The notes: generated by a model not told the origin, from the sequence alone. Counted from the stretch's first letter, positions 1 through 11,665 are shown. The stretch is 64,000 nt of DNA from Ariolimax columbianus (GCA_036924085.1 JAVGWX010000007.1:102717236-102781235); one strand, 5' to 3'. Translations and numbers: made by a program.

Positions 1-607
1 CTTCTTCTTCTTCCTCCTCATCTTTTCGTCTTATTTTTCAATTCTCAAACTCCGACTACAAGGTCATGAAAAGGGCTTTGTAAGTAGCAGGATGTATTCC
101 AGACAACAAGACATTCCGTTCTGCGGACCACATCCTGCTAGTTACACAATTCTTTTCTGGGCCTGGCAGTCGGAGTTTGAAGAAAATAATTTTTGGTGAG
201 ACGGGCAGAAGACAGCGAGAGAGCGAGAGAGAGAATGTGAGTGAGTGAGAGAGAGAGAGAGAGTGAGAGAGAGAGAGTGCCAGTTTGTGTCCTTCTTCGA
301 TCCTCCATCCGTGACTGGATAAACTGTCAACGATTGGGCTTGAGATCAGCGACGTGCCCGGTGGTCAGCGACGGGCCCGGTAGTCAGTGCGTGGCCCCGT
401 GGTCATTGAATGGCCCGGTAGTCAGTAACTGGTCCTGTGGTCAGCGACTTGACCCGGTCAGAGGTCATCCTTTAACCAGTTTCACTGCTCTGGTTCGCGA
501 TCTGTGCTGGCTTCTAATGTTCCCTAAATGACCACTCGTACCCATCATGAAGCGACAGCGGCACGGAGGAGAAGGTCGTCACCACAACAGCATGCCAGGA
601 CAGAATG
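1..607. other. Non-genic spacer with GA-rich tract and small inverted repeat
   Basis: No gene is supported. Positions 1-30 are CTT/CCT-rich and about 210-280 are GA-rich low complexity. GTAGCAGGATGT near 86 is matched in reverse by ACATCCTGCTA near 129, which could form a hairpin. The stretch around 70-105 (GGGCTTTGTAAGTAGCAGGA) resembles 60196-60225, so this may be the end of an old dispersed element. Confidence 0.6.
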
Positions 608-895
608 ATGATGTAACCGCAACCCAACCAAACGGAAAGACGAACCTGTATTATTGTTGTTGTCGCTAAATGTACATTATGATGTAACCGCAACCCAACC
701 AAACGGAAAGACGAACCTGTATTATTGTTGTTGTCGCTAAATGTACATTATGATGTAACCGCAACCCAACCAAACGGAAAGACGAACCTGTATTATTGTT
801 GTTGTCGCTAAATGTACATTATGATGTAACCGCAACCCAACCAAACGGAAAGACGAACCTGTATTATTGTTGTTGCCGGTAAATGTACATACACT
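608..895. repeat. 71-bp minisatellite, 4 copies
   Basis: ATGTAACCGCAACCCAACC recurs at about 611, 682, 753 and 824, a spacing of 71 bp. The copies are nearly identical and the last diverges at its end (TTGCCGGTAAATG). The near-identity suggests recent expansion. Confidence 0.95.
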
Positions 896-1916
896 GACTG
901 ACAGGACGGACGCGACATTTAGAAGAGAGACAGAGTTGTCGTCCCGGCTTCCTGGTCGGTGAACGAATAGACGAACAGGTAAAGTGCGCATATTTGTCTC
1001 TGTCTTACAAGAGTGAGTTCAAGCAACATGTTGTCTCGTCCATAGCAGTACATGTCGGAGGGGATGAAGTGTTAGAGATCTGATCTTATTTGGTCTCATT
1101 GTGTGTGTGTGAGGAAGGCAATTCCATTTCTCGCTGGCCCCTTAACAGTAAATAAAGTTCCCATGTACAGTATGATAGACTGGAGCTGATTGAGACAGAG
1201 ATGGAGCGAATCTAGTCCATTTGGTACGATAGACAGGCACTCTAACACTCTGGCTTAGAAAAAAAGTATCAAATGAAACTACTGTGAAACCGAGCTCTTA
1301 CAAATACGTTCCCTTCAACATTGCCTAAGCTTGGACAAGTTGCGCTGTCTGTCATCTGTAATCCTGGCATTCAATCAGGCCTAACAAGTGCCTGACGTCA
1401 GACAACGAAATCTCATTTAAACTCGTTTAGGTCTTTAGTCTTGTAGTAAGTAGCGTGTTGGACAGATAGATCATCTTTCCAGCTCATTGGGTACCCGTGT
1501 TGGAGCACCAGGACGCCACATGTCGTGCCTCTCTGGTGCCTAACATGCGCACCACTTGCACAGCCCAACTACATTTTCTGAACGCAGTATCTACCACGTC
1601 ATTGTAGTGAGTTTGTTGCATGTGTAGCTTCATACCTATCAGCCTTTCACCATGGCATGGACAACCAGGCTGCTGAAGGCGTGAGCTGTTGTCTTGCTGT
1701 TTCCATTAACTGATTTAGTGTGTGGAATAACCGTTCTTAAAACCCGCCTACTGCCGTTGTTGATTCCCATCAAGGTGTCTCTCTGGTCTGTCCATAACCC
1801 CCACCCCCACCACTTCTCCGATAAAAGCGTGTACGTGGATAAAAGCAAATGATTCAGACTAGCTTGTCAGTCATTTATTGTGCCTCCTTGCTGTGTGAAT
1901 CAACATCTTTGTGCAA
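896..1916. other. Unique-looking spacer, no gene seen
   Basis: No tandem repeat, RNA gene or convincing open frame. The only frame over 60 codons (reverse strand, about 1639-1848) has no recognisable motif. Base composition is ordinary with no low-complexity tract beyond a short GTGTGTGTG. Confidence 0.5.
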
Positions 1917-2286
1917 TGTTTTCCGTCGGTTTGTGATTTAATTTTGGTGTATATCATTTGTTAAATAGTTTTGTTCAATCCTAGTGCTAATGTTTTCCGT
2001 CGGTTTGTGATTTAATTTTGGTGTATATCATTTGTTAAATAGTTTTGTTCAATCCTAGTGCTAATGTTTTCCGTCGGTTTGTGATTTAATTTTGGTGTAT
2101 ATCATTTGTTAAATAGTTTTGTTCAATCCTAGTGCTAATGTTTTCCGTCGGTTTGTGATTTAATTTTGGTGTATATCATTTGTTAAATAGTTTTGTTCAA
2201 TCCTAGTGCTAATGTTTTCCGTCGGTTTGTGATTTAATTTTGGTGTATATCATTTGTTAAATAGTTTTGTTCAATCCTAGTGCTAA
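1917..2286. repeat. 74-bp minisatellite, 5 copies
   Basis: TGTTTTCCGTCGGTTTGTGA recurs at about 1917, 1991, 2065, 2139 and 2213. The five copies look identical by eye. The array runs into the unrelated 105-bp array after the last GTGCTAA. Confidence 0.95.
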
Positions 2287-2329
2287 GGTTTTCCCTTCTC
2301 CTGAATGACTGCTGTAACGATTTTACAAA

Positions 2330-3174
2330 GTCTTGGGCCATTTCCTAGTTGATAGTGTTTGACTGCGTTCACAATTTCTAATCCGTTTTTAACATCAGTA
2401 TTGGCACGTGTTTCCTGCTGTGTGGTGGTTTGCTGACTTGGGCCATTTCCTAGTTGATAGTGTTTGACTGCGTTCACAATTTCTAATCCGTTTCTAACAT
2501 CAGTATTGGCACGTGTTTCCTGCTGTGTGGTGGTTTGCTGACTTGGGCCATTTCCTAGTTGATAGTGTTTGACTGCGTTCACAATTTCTAATCCGTTTCT
2601 AACATCAGTATTGGCACGTGTTTCCTGCTGTGTGGTGGTTTGCTGACTTGGGCCATTTCCTAGTTGATAGTGTTTGACTACGTTCACAATTTCTAATCCG
2701 TTTCTAACATCAGTATTGGCACGTGTTTCCTGCTGTGTGGTGGTTTGCTGACTTGGGCCATTTCCTAGTTGATAGTGTTTGACTACGTTCACAATTTCTA
2801 ATCCGTTTCTAACATCAGTATTGGCACGTGTTTCCTGCTGTGTGGTGGTTTGCTGACTTGGGCCATTTCCTAGTTGATAGTGTTTGACTACGTTCACAAT
2901 TTCTAATCCGTTTCTAACATCAGTATTGGCACGTGTCTCCTGCTGTGTGGTGGTTTGCTGACTTGGGCCATTTCCTAGTTGATAGTGTTTGACTGCGTTC
3001 ACAATTTCTAATCCGTTTCTAACATCAGTATTGGCACGTGTTTCCTGCTGTGTGGTGGTTTGCTGACTTGGGCCATTTCCTAGTTGATAGTGTTTGACTG
3101 CGTTCACAATTTCTAATCCGTTTCTAACATCAGTATTGGCACGTGTTTCCTGCTGTGTGGTGGTTTGCTGACTT
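2330..3174. repeat. 105-bp minisatellite, 8 copies
   Basis: GGGCCATTTCCTAGTTGATA recurs every 105 bp from about 2335 to 3070. Copies differ at only a few positions (for example TGACTGCG/TGACTACG). Because 105 is 35 codons, a reverse-strand frame stays open through the array (274 codons, 3107 to 2283), but this follows from the unit length and near-identity. The predicted peptide repeat matches no family I know. Confidence 0.95.
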
Positions 3175-3341
3175 GAGCATTTGATGCCAAGGAACGAGTG
3201 TAATAGTTCTTACATTCTTCTTGTCCAGCTCTGTCTCTGCTGGTAGTGGCATCTTCTTCTGAAAGAGCTTCTATGAAACACTTCAACTGCTGGATATTGG
3301 TTATTCATATGATTACGTTTCTTCTTGTCTGACACGCCCAC
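3175..3341. other. Short spacer between arrays
   Basis: Unique sequence of about 165 bp with CTTCTTC and TTCTTCT runs. No feature recognised. Confidence 0.5.
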
Positions 3342-3915
3342 GTTAGTACCAGATATAGAACGTCCACGTTAGTACCAGACATAGAACGTCCACGTTAGTA
3401 CCAGACATAGAACGTCCACGTTAGTACCAGACATAGAACGTCCACGTTAGTACCAGATATAGAACGCCCACGTTAATACCAGACATAGAACGTCCACGTT
3501 AGTACCAGATATAGAACGTCCACGTTAGTACCAGACATAGAACGTCCACGTTAGTACCAGACATAGAACGTCCACGTTAGTACCAGATATAGAACGTCCA
3601 CGTTAGCACCAGATATAGAACGTCCACGTTAGTACCAGATATAGAACGTCCACGTTAGTACCAGACATAGAACGTCCACGTTAGTACCAGATATAGAACG
3701 TCCACGTTAGTACCAGATATAGAACATCCACGTTAGTACCAGATATAGAACGTCCACGTTAGTACCAGATATAGAACGCCCACGTTAGTACCAGATATAG
3801 AACGTCCACGTTAGTACCAGACATAGAACGTCCACGTTAGTACCAGACATAGAACGTCCACGTTAGTACCAGATATAGAACGTCCACGTTAGTACCAGAT
3901 ATAGAACGTCCACGA
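3342..3915. repeat. 26-bp minisatellite, about 22 copies
   Basis: The core CACGTTAGTACCAGA recurs every 26 bp. Main variant sites are CAGATATAG/CAGACATAG and GTCC/GCCC. The ends are sharp, at about 3342 and at ACGATATTAGC near 3913. Confidence 0.95.
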
Positions 3916-4018
3916 TATTAGCAAATGGGAAATCGTTACTCTGCAGGGCAGTCAAGCCCGGTCTTAGTTTTCCAGTTTGGGGAGTGCTAGATGACATAAC
4001 CTTATGACAGCAGGCATG

Positions 4019-4330
4019 CAGTCAGTTGTTACTGCCCGTGTCTGTCCCTAAGTCTGCAGACAGTTCTGGCTGCCCGCGTTATGTCCCTAAGTCTGCAGTC
4101 AGCTGTGACTGCCCGTGTCTGTCCCTAAGTCTGCAGTCAGTTCTAGCTGCTCGTGTCTGTCCCTAAGTCTGCAGTCAGTTTTGGCTGCCCGCGTTCTGTC
4201 CCTAAGTCTGCAGTCAGTTCTGGCTGCCCGCGTTCTGTCCCTAAGTCTGCAGTCAGTTCTGGCTGCCCGCGTTCTGTCCATAAGTCTGCAGTCAGTCCTG
4301 GCTGGCCGTGTTCTGTCCCTAAATCTGCTC
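4019..4330. repeat. 38/39-bp minisatellite, about 8 copies
   Basis: GTCCCTAAGTCTGCAGTCAG recurs every 38-39 bp. Where the unit is 39 bp (13 codons), open frames appear on both strands. These are repeat artefacts. The array ends where a tRNA-derived SINE begins. Confidence 0.93.
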
Positions 4331-4333
4331 AAT

Positions 4334-4604
4334 GCCCAGTGTAGCGCAGTGGTTAGCGAGCTTGTTTTGCATCTGAGTGGTCATGGGTTCATTCCGCAGT
4401 TGAGACGGAACTCCTTTCATTTAGACAGCGACCCCTCCTAGGTAGACTTAGTCTTAAATGGTTACCGGATCAGTTCGGGAAGTAAAGGCGGCGAGGGAAA
4501 GAAGATGGCTACCGTCTTCATATAGCCGAGCCTTTGAAATGTGAGATCGCTAACATCTCACTTCCCTACGACAGCAATGCTATGGGTTACTTTACTTTTA
4601 CTCC
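4334..4604 (+). mobile_element. tRNA-derived SINE
   Basis: The start resembles a tRNA gene: an A-box-like TAGCGCAGTGGTTAGCG near 4341 and a B-box-like GGGTTCATTCC near 4385, with the spacing expected of an internal RNA polymerase III promoter. About 190 bp of non-tRNA body follows (AAGGCGGCGAGGGAAAGAAG near 4483), ending in a TTACTTTACTTTTA tail. This layout (tRNA-like head, unrelated body, simple tail) is the standard SINE structure. The element abuts the end of the 39-bp array and I could not define a target duplication. It is not an authentic tRNA because the sequence cannot complete an acceptor stem after the B box. The family is not identified. Confidence 0.75.
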
Positions 4605-5145
4605 CTTCTACCTCTTGTCTGTAGCTCTCTTATTATCCGTGTTATACCTTTAACTACTCCCTTCTCTCTCTTCTTTGTAGCACTCTCACCCCACTCCCAC
4701 CCCACTCACACCCTCCTCCCATCCCACTCACATCCCCCTCCCACCCTCCCATGCCCTTCCCCCTCCCCCATGCCCCTCCCCCTCCCACCCCACCTATGTT
4801 ATCAAACAACTCCCATCAGAAACCAACAAAACCATGTAAGGACGACATGACGTCAATCACTCAGTCGCTTCGTCTCTCTCCCTCCCCTCCCTTTCCCCAT
4901 CCGTAATTAGTGTTCCTTTCTGTCTCCACCTGTCTGTCTGCACAAACATGGCTCCATTCATTCTGCCCTACACCGTATCTAAACTCCCACCCTCCCCTGT
5001 TTTGTTCTCCCAAGGACCAGGTGTCCAGTGTCCTAACAGGTGTCTCTTGTGTAACGAGACAGACGGCAGGTCATTCCGAGGCGCAGTTGTCTCAACTTGT
5101 CTGCAGCAGCGAACATGAGCTACTGCGCATTTATTTCAACACCGT
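4605..5145. other. C-rich low-complexity spacer
   Basis: About 4680-4800 is a polypyrimidine run of CCCACCC, CCCCTCC and CACTCC pieces. The flanks are C/T rich with no repeat unit. No gene seen. Confidence 0.7.
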
Positions 5146-5164
5146 AGATGTGTGTGCGTGTGTG

Positions 5165-5197
<33 letters not shown>

Positions 5198-5237
5198 GTA
5201 TACCCGACTGTGGTGTATATGTGTGTGTGTGTGTTTT
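5146..5237. repeat. TG-rich microsatellite
   Basis: Interrupted (TG)n with TGTGCG and TGTATG variants, broken by ATACCCGACTGTGG. Confidence 0.9.
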
Positions 5238-5304
5238 AGTGTTGTAGAAAGGTCAGCATGAAGAGGCTTCCAGTGACCTTTCATCTCTAAGTAGACTTAT
5301 GACA

Positions 5305-5412
5305 AGAAACTTGTTGTATACAGACTGCATAGTCTTCTAAACCATTATAAAGACGTTAAGTTAAGTCAAGTCAAGTTAAGTTAAGTCAAGTTAAGTCAAG
5401 TTAAGTTAAGAC
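5305..5412 (+). mobile_element. 3' end of a CR1-like LINE with TTAAG tail
   Basis: About 50 bp before the tail (AAACTTGTTGTATACAGACT near 5308, then TATAAAGACGTTAAGTTAAG near 5346) matches the end of the better preserved CR1-like element near 49735-49795 (AACAGTTTGTACACAGATTA, TATAAAGAAGTTAAGTTAAG). Both run into a pentanucleotide series: TTAAG alternating with TCAAG, about ten units here. CR1-group LINEs characteristically end in short tandem repeats. No coding part is left upstream, so this is a strongly 5'-truncated copy or an isolated 3' end. The link rests on my visual alignment of about 60 bp. Confidence 0.6.
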
Positions 5413-5521
5413 GGCAAGATTTCAATGGAATGCAGTTGTCGGAGGGCAGTTCAGACATTGTATTATTTAGCGGCAGTTCGAGGTCCATCTTTGGATACTC
5501 AGACAGCACATTCAGTTTCCA

Positions 5522-5692
5522 CTTGCAGTTGTCCAAGACTTGAGACCAGGTTTGAGACAGCAGTTGTCCAAGACTTGAGACCAGGTTTGAGACAGCAGTT
5601 GTCAAGACTTGAGACCAGGTTTGAGACAGCAGTTGTCAAGATTTGAGACCAGGTTTGAGACAGCAGTTGTCAAGACTTGAGACCAGGAAGTA
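5522..5692. repeat. 34/35-bp minisatellite, about 5 copies
   Basis: TTGAGACCAGGTTTGAGACA recurs with 34-35 bp spacing. The one-base length variant is GTCCAAG versus GTCAAG. Confidence 0.92.
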
Positions 5693-5918
5693 TTCTTAAC
5701 TCAGACGTCTGCGGCTGAGGACAGTTGAGCGGTTGGTATTTCGTTCAGTGAAAATTGGCACATCATATTCCCCGTGAAGAACAGTGCTGAGATAAGTGGT
5801 GCCTGGATTAGGGAGTACGATGTCGAAGGTTGAACGGATGTTGTAGCTCAACAGAGACTGACAAAAAAACTAACGATTATTACCAGTATGGTTTGTTGGG
5901 CGTCCACTATTTGGACAG

Positions 5919-6003
5919 AATAACGACTGGCGGGCAGAGACAGGCACAAAATAACGACTGGCGGGCAGAGACAGGCACATAATAACGACTGGCGGGCAGA
6001 GAC
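5919..6003. repeat. 31-bp repeat, about 2.7 copies
   Basis: ATAACGACTGGCGGGCAGAG recurs at about 5920, 5951 and 5982. Confidence 0.9.
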
Positions 6004-6131
6004 TCTACCCCAACCACATTATAACACAATCCAAGAACCATACATATCATACTCAAACACAATCAATCTTGTCACATTTCACACTGTCACACTTGTAAGA
6101 TACTTACATTGCTATATTTGTCATACTATTG

Positions 6132-6667
6132 CACCCACAACTCTACCAACACAAGTACCCACAACTCTACCAACACAAGTACCCACAACTCTACCAACAC
6201 AAGTACCCACAACTCTACCAACAAAAGCACTCACAACTCTACCAACACAAGTACCCACAACTCTACCAACACAAGTACCCACAACTCTACCAACACAAGT
6301 ATCCACAACTCTACCAACAGAAGTACTCACAACTCTACCAACTGAAGTACTTACAACTCTACCAACACAAGTACCCACAACTCTACCAACACAAGTACCC
6401 ACAACTCTACCAACACAAGTATCCACAACTCTACCAACAGAAGTACTCACAACTCTACCAACAAAAGCACTCCCAACTCTACCAATACAAGTACCCACAA
6501 CTCTACCAACACAAGTATCCACAACTCTACCAACAGAAGTACTCACAACTCTACCAACAAAAAGCACTCACAACTCTACCAACAAAAGCACTCCCAACTC
6601 TACCAATACAAGTACCCACAACTCTACCAACACAAGTACCCACAACTCTACCAACAGAAGTACTCAC
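6132..6667. repeat. 24-bp minisatellite, about 22 copies
   Basis: CAACTCTACCAACACAAGTA recurs every 24 bp with variants ACAAAAGCACTC and ACAGAAGTACTC. The unit of 8 codons leaves several frames open on both strands, which argues that the open frames are incidental. Variant copies recur in blocks, which suggests multi-unit duplication. Confidence 0.95.
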
Positions 6668-7356
6668 GTTCTTGAAATACATGAAATCCTAGTGTGTCAA
6701 CATGCAGGTGGACGCTTGCTGTCACGAAGCCGAAGGCTATCTGAGTACGTTCGTTGTACATCCACAATGTTGCCCACACAAAATGTCACAACCGCACTCA
6801 TGTAGCTCTATCACTCATCTGTTTAATCATTCAAGTTCTCACAACCCCTACATTTACAGAACAAAATTCATAGATCACACAATTCATAAATCATTAAACA
6901 GTTACACAGAACCACATTTCACACACAAATCACTAACAATAGTATTACTACATTAACAAAAATCGAATGTGTATACGTACATTAATCACATGATTACATT
7001 CACATAATCATGTCTCTATGATTTCAAAACAAGAATACTCTTCCATGTTAAAGATGTCATGTGTCCATCTCAGTTGTGAGATGACGGACTGCAGCTGAAC
7101 GGGACGGTCAGATCACGTGACGTGCCCGTAGAACAACAACTGCTACAGCAATCTCAGTGCAGTCTAACCCGGACACAAATAGTCAGGCCACTTTCCCAAG
7201 CCCAGGGCCTATCTCGACCCTGTTTTGTGTCTCTGTGTTCGTATGATGGGATAACCTCACGGATACTGTTCACCTTTTGGAGATAATCTGACCATGATTT
7301 AGCGAAATCTTGCTGAGTACGGCTGTCAAAACAGGAGACATCTCAATATGAGAGAC
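6668..7356. other. AT-rich spacer
   Basis: No tandem unit or gene. About 6820-7000 is AT-rich with ATTCATAAATCATTAAACAG-like sequence. Confidence 0.5.
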
Positions 7357-8394
7357 TTGTGTTACAACATGAGATATTAGTGCTACAACGCGAGAGGTTA
7401 GTGTCACAATACGAGAAGTTAGTGTCACAATACGAGAAGTTAGTGTCACAATACGAGAAGTTAGTGTCACAATACGAGAGGTTAGTGTCGCAATACGAGA
7501 AGTTAGTGTCACAATACGAGAAGTTAAGTGTCACAGAACGAAAAGTTAGTGTCACAGCACGAGAAATTAATGTCACAATACGAGAAGTTAGTGTCACAGC
7601 TCGAGAAGTTAGTGTCACAGCACGAGAAGTTAGTGTCACAGCACCAGAAGTTAGTGTCACAGAACGAGAAGTTAGTGTCACAGCACGAGAAGTTAGTGTC
7701 ACAGCACGAGAAGTTAGTGTCACAATACGAGAAGTTAAGTGTCACAGAACGAGAAGTTAGTGTCACAGCACGAGAAGTTAATGTCACAATACGAGAAGTT
7801 AGTGTCACAGCTCGAGAGGTTAGTGTCACAGCACCAGAAGTTAGTGTCACAGAACGAGAAGTTAGTGTCACAGCACGAGAAGTTAGTGTCACAGCACGAG
7901 AAGTTAGTATCACAGCACCAGAAGTTAGTGTCACAGCACGAGAAGTTAGTGTCACAGAACGAGAAGTTAGTGTCACCGCTCGAGAAGTTAGTGTCACAGC
8001 ACGAGAAGTTAGTGTCACCGCTCGAGAAGTTAGTGTCACAGCACGAGAAGTTAGTGTCACCGCTCGAGAAGTTAGTGTCACAGCACGAGAAGTTAGTGTC
8101 ACAGCACGAGAAGTTAGTGTCACAGCACGAGAAGTTAGTGTCACAGAACGAGAAGTTAGTGTCACAGCACGAGAAGTTAGTGTCACCGCTCGAGAAGTTA
8201 GTGTCACAGCACGAGAAGTTAGTGTCACCGCTCGAGAAGTTAGTGTCACAGCACGAGAAGTTAGTGTCACCGCTCGAGAAGTTAGTGTCACAGCACGAGA
8301 AGTTAGTGTCACAGCACGAGAAGTTAGTGTCACGGCACGAGAGAAGTTAGTGTCACAGCACGAGAAGTTAGTGTCACGGCACGAGAGAAGCGTT
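7357..8394. repeat. 21-bp minisatellite, about 50 copies
   Basis: GAAGTTAGTGTCACAGCACG-type units repeat every 21 bp. The variable triplet after GTCACA/GTCACC gives subtypes (CAATAC, CAGAAC, CAGCAC, CCGCTC). Near 7950-8290 CAGCAC and CCGCTC types alternate, giving a 42-bp higher-order unit. Rare one-base insertions shift the phase (near 7525 and 7734). Long open frames on both strands come from the 7-codon unit. Confidence 0.95.
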
Positions 8395-8523
8395 ATAAAA
8401 GAATCCATTGATGAAGGAGAACATGATATCTCTGTCACCAGACGACATGACTTTCTGTAACAGCAGGTAACCTGTATTCAGATTTGGTTTGCTCTTTACT
8501 TCCATGAAGAATCCATAACAATT

Positions 8524-9093
8524 ACACGCCGACATAAACCTAAGAGCCGACATAAACCTAAGAGCCGACATAAACCTAAAAGTCGACATAAACCTAAGAG
8601 TCGACATAAACCTAAGACTCGACATAAACCTAAGAGTCGACATAAACCTAAGAGCCGACATAAACCTAAGAGTCGACATAAACCTAAGAGTCGACATAAA
8701 CCTAAGAGTCGACATAAACCTAAGAGTCGATATAAACCTAAGAGTCGACATAAACCTAAGAGACGACATAAACCTAAGAGCCAACATAAACCTAAGAGAC
8801 GACATAAACCTAAGATCCGACATAAACCTAAGAGACGACATAAACCTAAGATCCGACATAAACCTAAGAGACGACATAAACCTAAGAGACGACATAAACC
8901 TAAGAGCCGACATAAACCTAAGAGCCGACATAAACCTAAGAGTCGACATAAACCTAAGAGACGACATAAACCTAAGAGACGACATAAACCTAAGAGACGA
9001 CATAAACCTAAGAGCCGACATAAACCTAATAGCCGACATAAACCTAAGAGTCGACATAAGCCTAAGATCCGACATAAACCTAAGAGCCAATAT
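8524..9093. repeat. 18-bp minisatellite, about 31 copies
   Basis: CGACATAAACCTAAGAG recurs every 18 bp with variants GCC, GTC, GAC and ATC before GACATAAA. The frames spanning it are 6-codon repeats with no domain. Confidence 0.95.
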
Positions 9094-9149
9094 AAACTTA
9101 TGAAATGCTCATTTGGCAATTCCGCTCTTTAATTAAAAAACAAATCTAC

Positions 9150-10757
9150 CTGTATGTCTAATAATTCCCCACACATTCACGACAAATCTACCCGTGTGTC
9201 TAATAATTCCCCACACATTCACGACAAATCTACTCGTATGTCTAATAATTCCCCACACATTCACGACAAATCTACCTGTATGTCTAATAATTCCACACAT
9301 ATTCACTACAAATCTACTCGTATGTCTAATAATTCCCCACACATTCACGACAAATCTACCCGTGTGTCTAATAATTCCCCACACATTCACGACAAATCTA
9401 CTCGTATGTCTAATAATTCCCCACACATTCACGACAAATCTACCCGTATGTCTAATAATTCCCCACACATTCACGACAAATCTACTCGTATGTCTAATAA
9501 TTCCCCACACATTCATGACAAATCTACTCGTATGTTTTTTTTTTGTTTTTTTTTTTGCGTTCGCCTTATTTATCTATTCCCCAATGCGTATGTGCGTTAC
9601 ACTGTGGTTTTTATTTTGCGCCTGTCGGCCCAGTGCATCCGACTTCAGCATGCATTTTATGTAAGGGTCTGCTTCCTCCTGCATTTTCTAAGGGTTTGCT
9701 TACCCGGGGTAACGGCCGGTGCTGTGATGGGGATCGAACCCAGCACCTTCTGGTTGTGAGCCGTGCCACTTAACCACTAGGCCACGCCGTCCCCTACTCG
9801 TATGTTTAATAATTCCCCACACATTCACGGCAAATCTACTCGTATGTCTAATAATTCCCCACACATTCACGACAAATCTACCCGTATGTCTAATAATTCC
9901 CCACACATTCACGACAAATCTACCCGTATGTCTAATAATTCCCCACACATTCACGACAAATCTACTCGTATGTCTAATAATTCCCCACACATTCACGACA
10001 AATCTACTCGTATGTCTAATAATTCCCCACACATTCACGACAAATCTACCCGTATGTCTAATAATCCCCACACATTCACGACAAATCTACTCCTATGTCT
10101 AATAATTCCCCACACATTCACGACAAATCTACTCGTATGTCTAATAATTCCCCACACATTCACGACAAATCTACCCGTATGTCTAATAATTCCCCACACA
10201 TTCACGACAAATCTACTCGTATGTCTAATAATTCCCCACACATTCACGACAAATCTACCCGTATGTCTAATAATTCCCCACACATTCACGGCAAATCTAC
10301 CCGTACGTCTAATAATTCTCCACACATTCACGACAAATCTACCCGTATGTCTAATAATTCCCCACACATTCACGACAAATCTACCCGTATGCCTAATAAT
10401 TCCCCACACATTCACGACAAATCTGCTCGTATGTCTAATAATTCCCCACACATTCACGACAAATCTACCCGTATGTCTAGTAATTCCCCACACATTCACG
10501 GCAAATCTACCCGTATGTCTAATAATTCCCCACACATTCACGACAAATCTACCCGTATGTCTAATAATTCCCCACACATTCACGGCAAATCTACCCGTAT
10601 GTCTAATAATTCCCCACACATTCACGACAAATCTACCCGTATGTCTAATAATTCCCCACACATTCACGACAAATCTACCCGTATGTCTAATAATTCCACA
10701 CATATTCACGACAAATCTACCCGTATGTCTAATAATTCCACACATATTCACTACAAA
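9150..10757. repeat. 42-bp minisatellite, about 32 copies, split by a SINE
   Basis: TCTAATAATTCCCCACACAT recurs every 42 bp, in two blocks: 9150-9537 and 9794-10757. Sites CTACCCG/CTACTCG and CACGACA/CACGGCA vary. The interruption is the SINE at 9538-9793. Both strands carry 14-codon repeat frames without recognisable protein features. Confidence 0.95.
9538..9793 (-). mobile_element. tRNA-derived SINE with 14-bp target duplication
   Basis: Read on the reverse strand, the element starts near 9793 with a tRNA-like head: A box TGGCCTAGTGGTTAAG and B box GGGTTCGATCCCC. The body follows (ATGCATGCTGAAGTCGGATG, complement of about 9637-9656), then an A-rich tail that appears as the T tract at 9535-9557. 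The 14 bases CTACTCGTATGTTT occur at both 9524-9537 and 9794-9807, as expected of a target-site duplication made by LINE-type integration. The target is a 42-bp repeat unit, so the array is older than the insertion. A second copy of the family lies at about 60395-60590. Some duplication bases are part of the repeat unit itself, but GTATGTTT differs from the usual GTATGTCT, which supports a true duplication. Confidence 0.88.
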
Positions 10758-10814
10758 TTCGACCAAATAATTACCCATTCTGGAATAATCCCACCAGATA
10801 ACGACCCATAATCT

Positions 10815-11665
10815 AAAATGTTCCATTCAATAGTTTGTTCTACTACCTAAAGTGTTCCATTCAATAGTTTATTCTACTACCTAAAGTGTTCCATTCAATA
10901 GTTTATTCTACTACCTAAAGTGCTCCATTTAATAGTTTGTTCTACTATCTAAAGTGTTCCATTCAATAGTTTGTTCTACTATCTAGTGTTCCATTCAATA
11001 GTTTGTTCTACTATCTAAAGTGTTCCATTCAATAGTTTGTTCTACTATCTAAAGTGTTCCATTCAATAGTTTGTTCTACTATCTAAAGTGTTCCATTCAA
11101 TAGTTTGTTCTACTATCTAAAGTATTCCATTCAATAGTTTGTTCTACTATCTAAAGTGTTCCATTCAATAGTTTGTTCTACTATCTAAAGTGCTCCATTC
11201 AATAGTTTGTTCTACTATCTAAAGTGTTCCATTCAATAGTTTGTTCTACTATCTAAAGTGTTCCATTCAATAGTTTGTTCTACTATCTAAAGTGTTCCAT
11301 TCAATAGTTTGTTCTACTACCTAAAGTGTTCCATTCAATAGTTTGTTCTACTATCTAAAGTGTTCCATTCAATAGTTTGTTCTACTATCTAAAGTGTTCC
11401 ATTCAATAGTTTGTTCTACTATCTAAAGTGTTCCATTCAATAGTTTGGTCTACTATCTAAAGTGTTCCATTCAATAGTTTGTTCTACTATCTAAAGTGTT
11501 CCATTCAATAATTTGTTCTACTATCTAAAGTGCTCCATTCAATAGTTTGTTCTACTATCTAAAGTGTTCCATTCAATAGTTTGTTCTACTATCTAAAGTG
11601 TTCCATTCAATAGTTTGTTCTACTATCTAAAGTGTTCCATTCAATAGTTTGTTCTACTATGTAAT
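10815..11665. repeat. 34-bp minisatellite, about 25 copies
   Basis: GTTCCATTCAATAGTTTGTT recurs every 34 bp (CTACTATCTAAA closes the unit). One copy lacks AAAG near 10983. Copies are very similar. Confidence 0.95.

Noticed and set aside
2283..3107. 274-codon reverse frame as a repetitive protein gene
   Set aside because: The frame exists because the unit is 105 bp, stop-free and nearly invariant. No signal peptide, domain or non-repeat coding flank.
7357..8394. CRISPR-like array
   Set aside because: Units are continuous tandem repeats with no unique spacers, and the genome is eukaryotic.
9700..9793. A genuine tRNA gene (A and B boxes present)
   Set aside because: The acceptor and T-arm pairing cannot be completed, a SINE body and A-tail follow, and a target duplication surrounds it. 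The same reasoning applies at 4334, 27283, 27495 and 60395.
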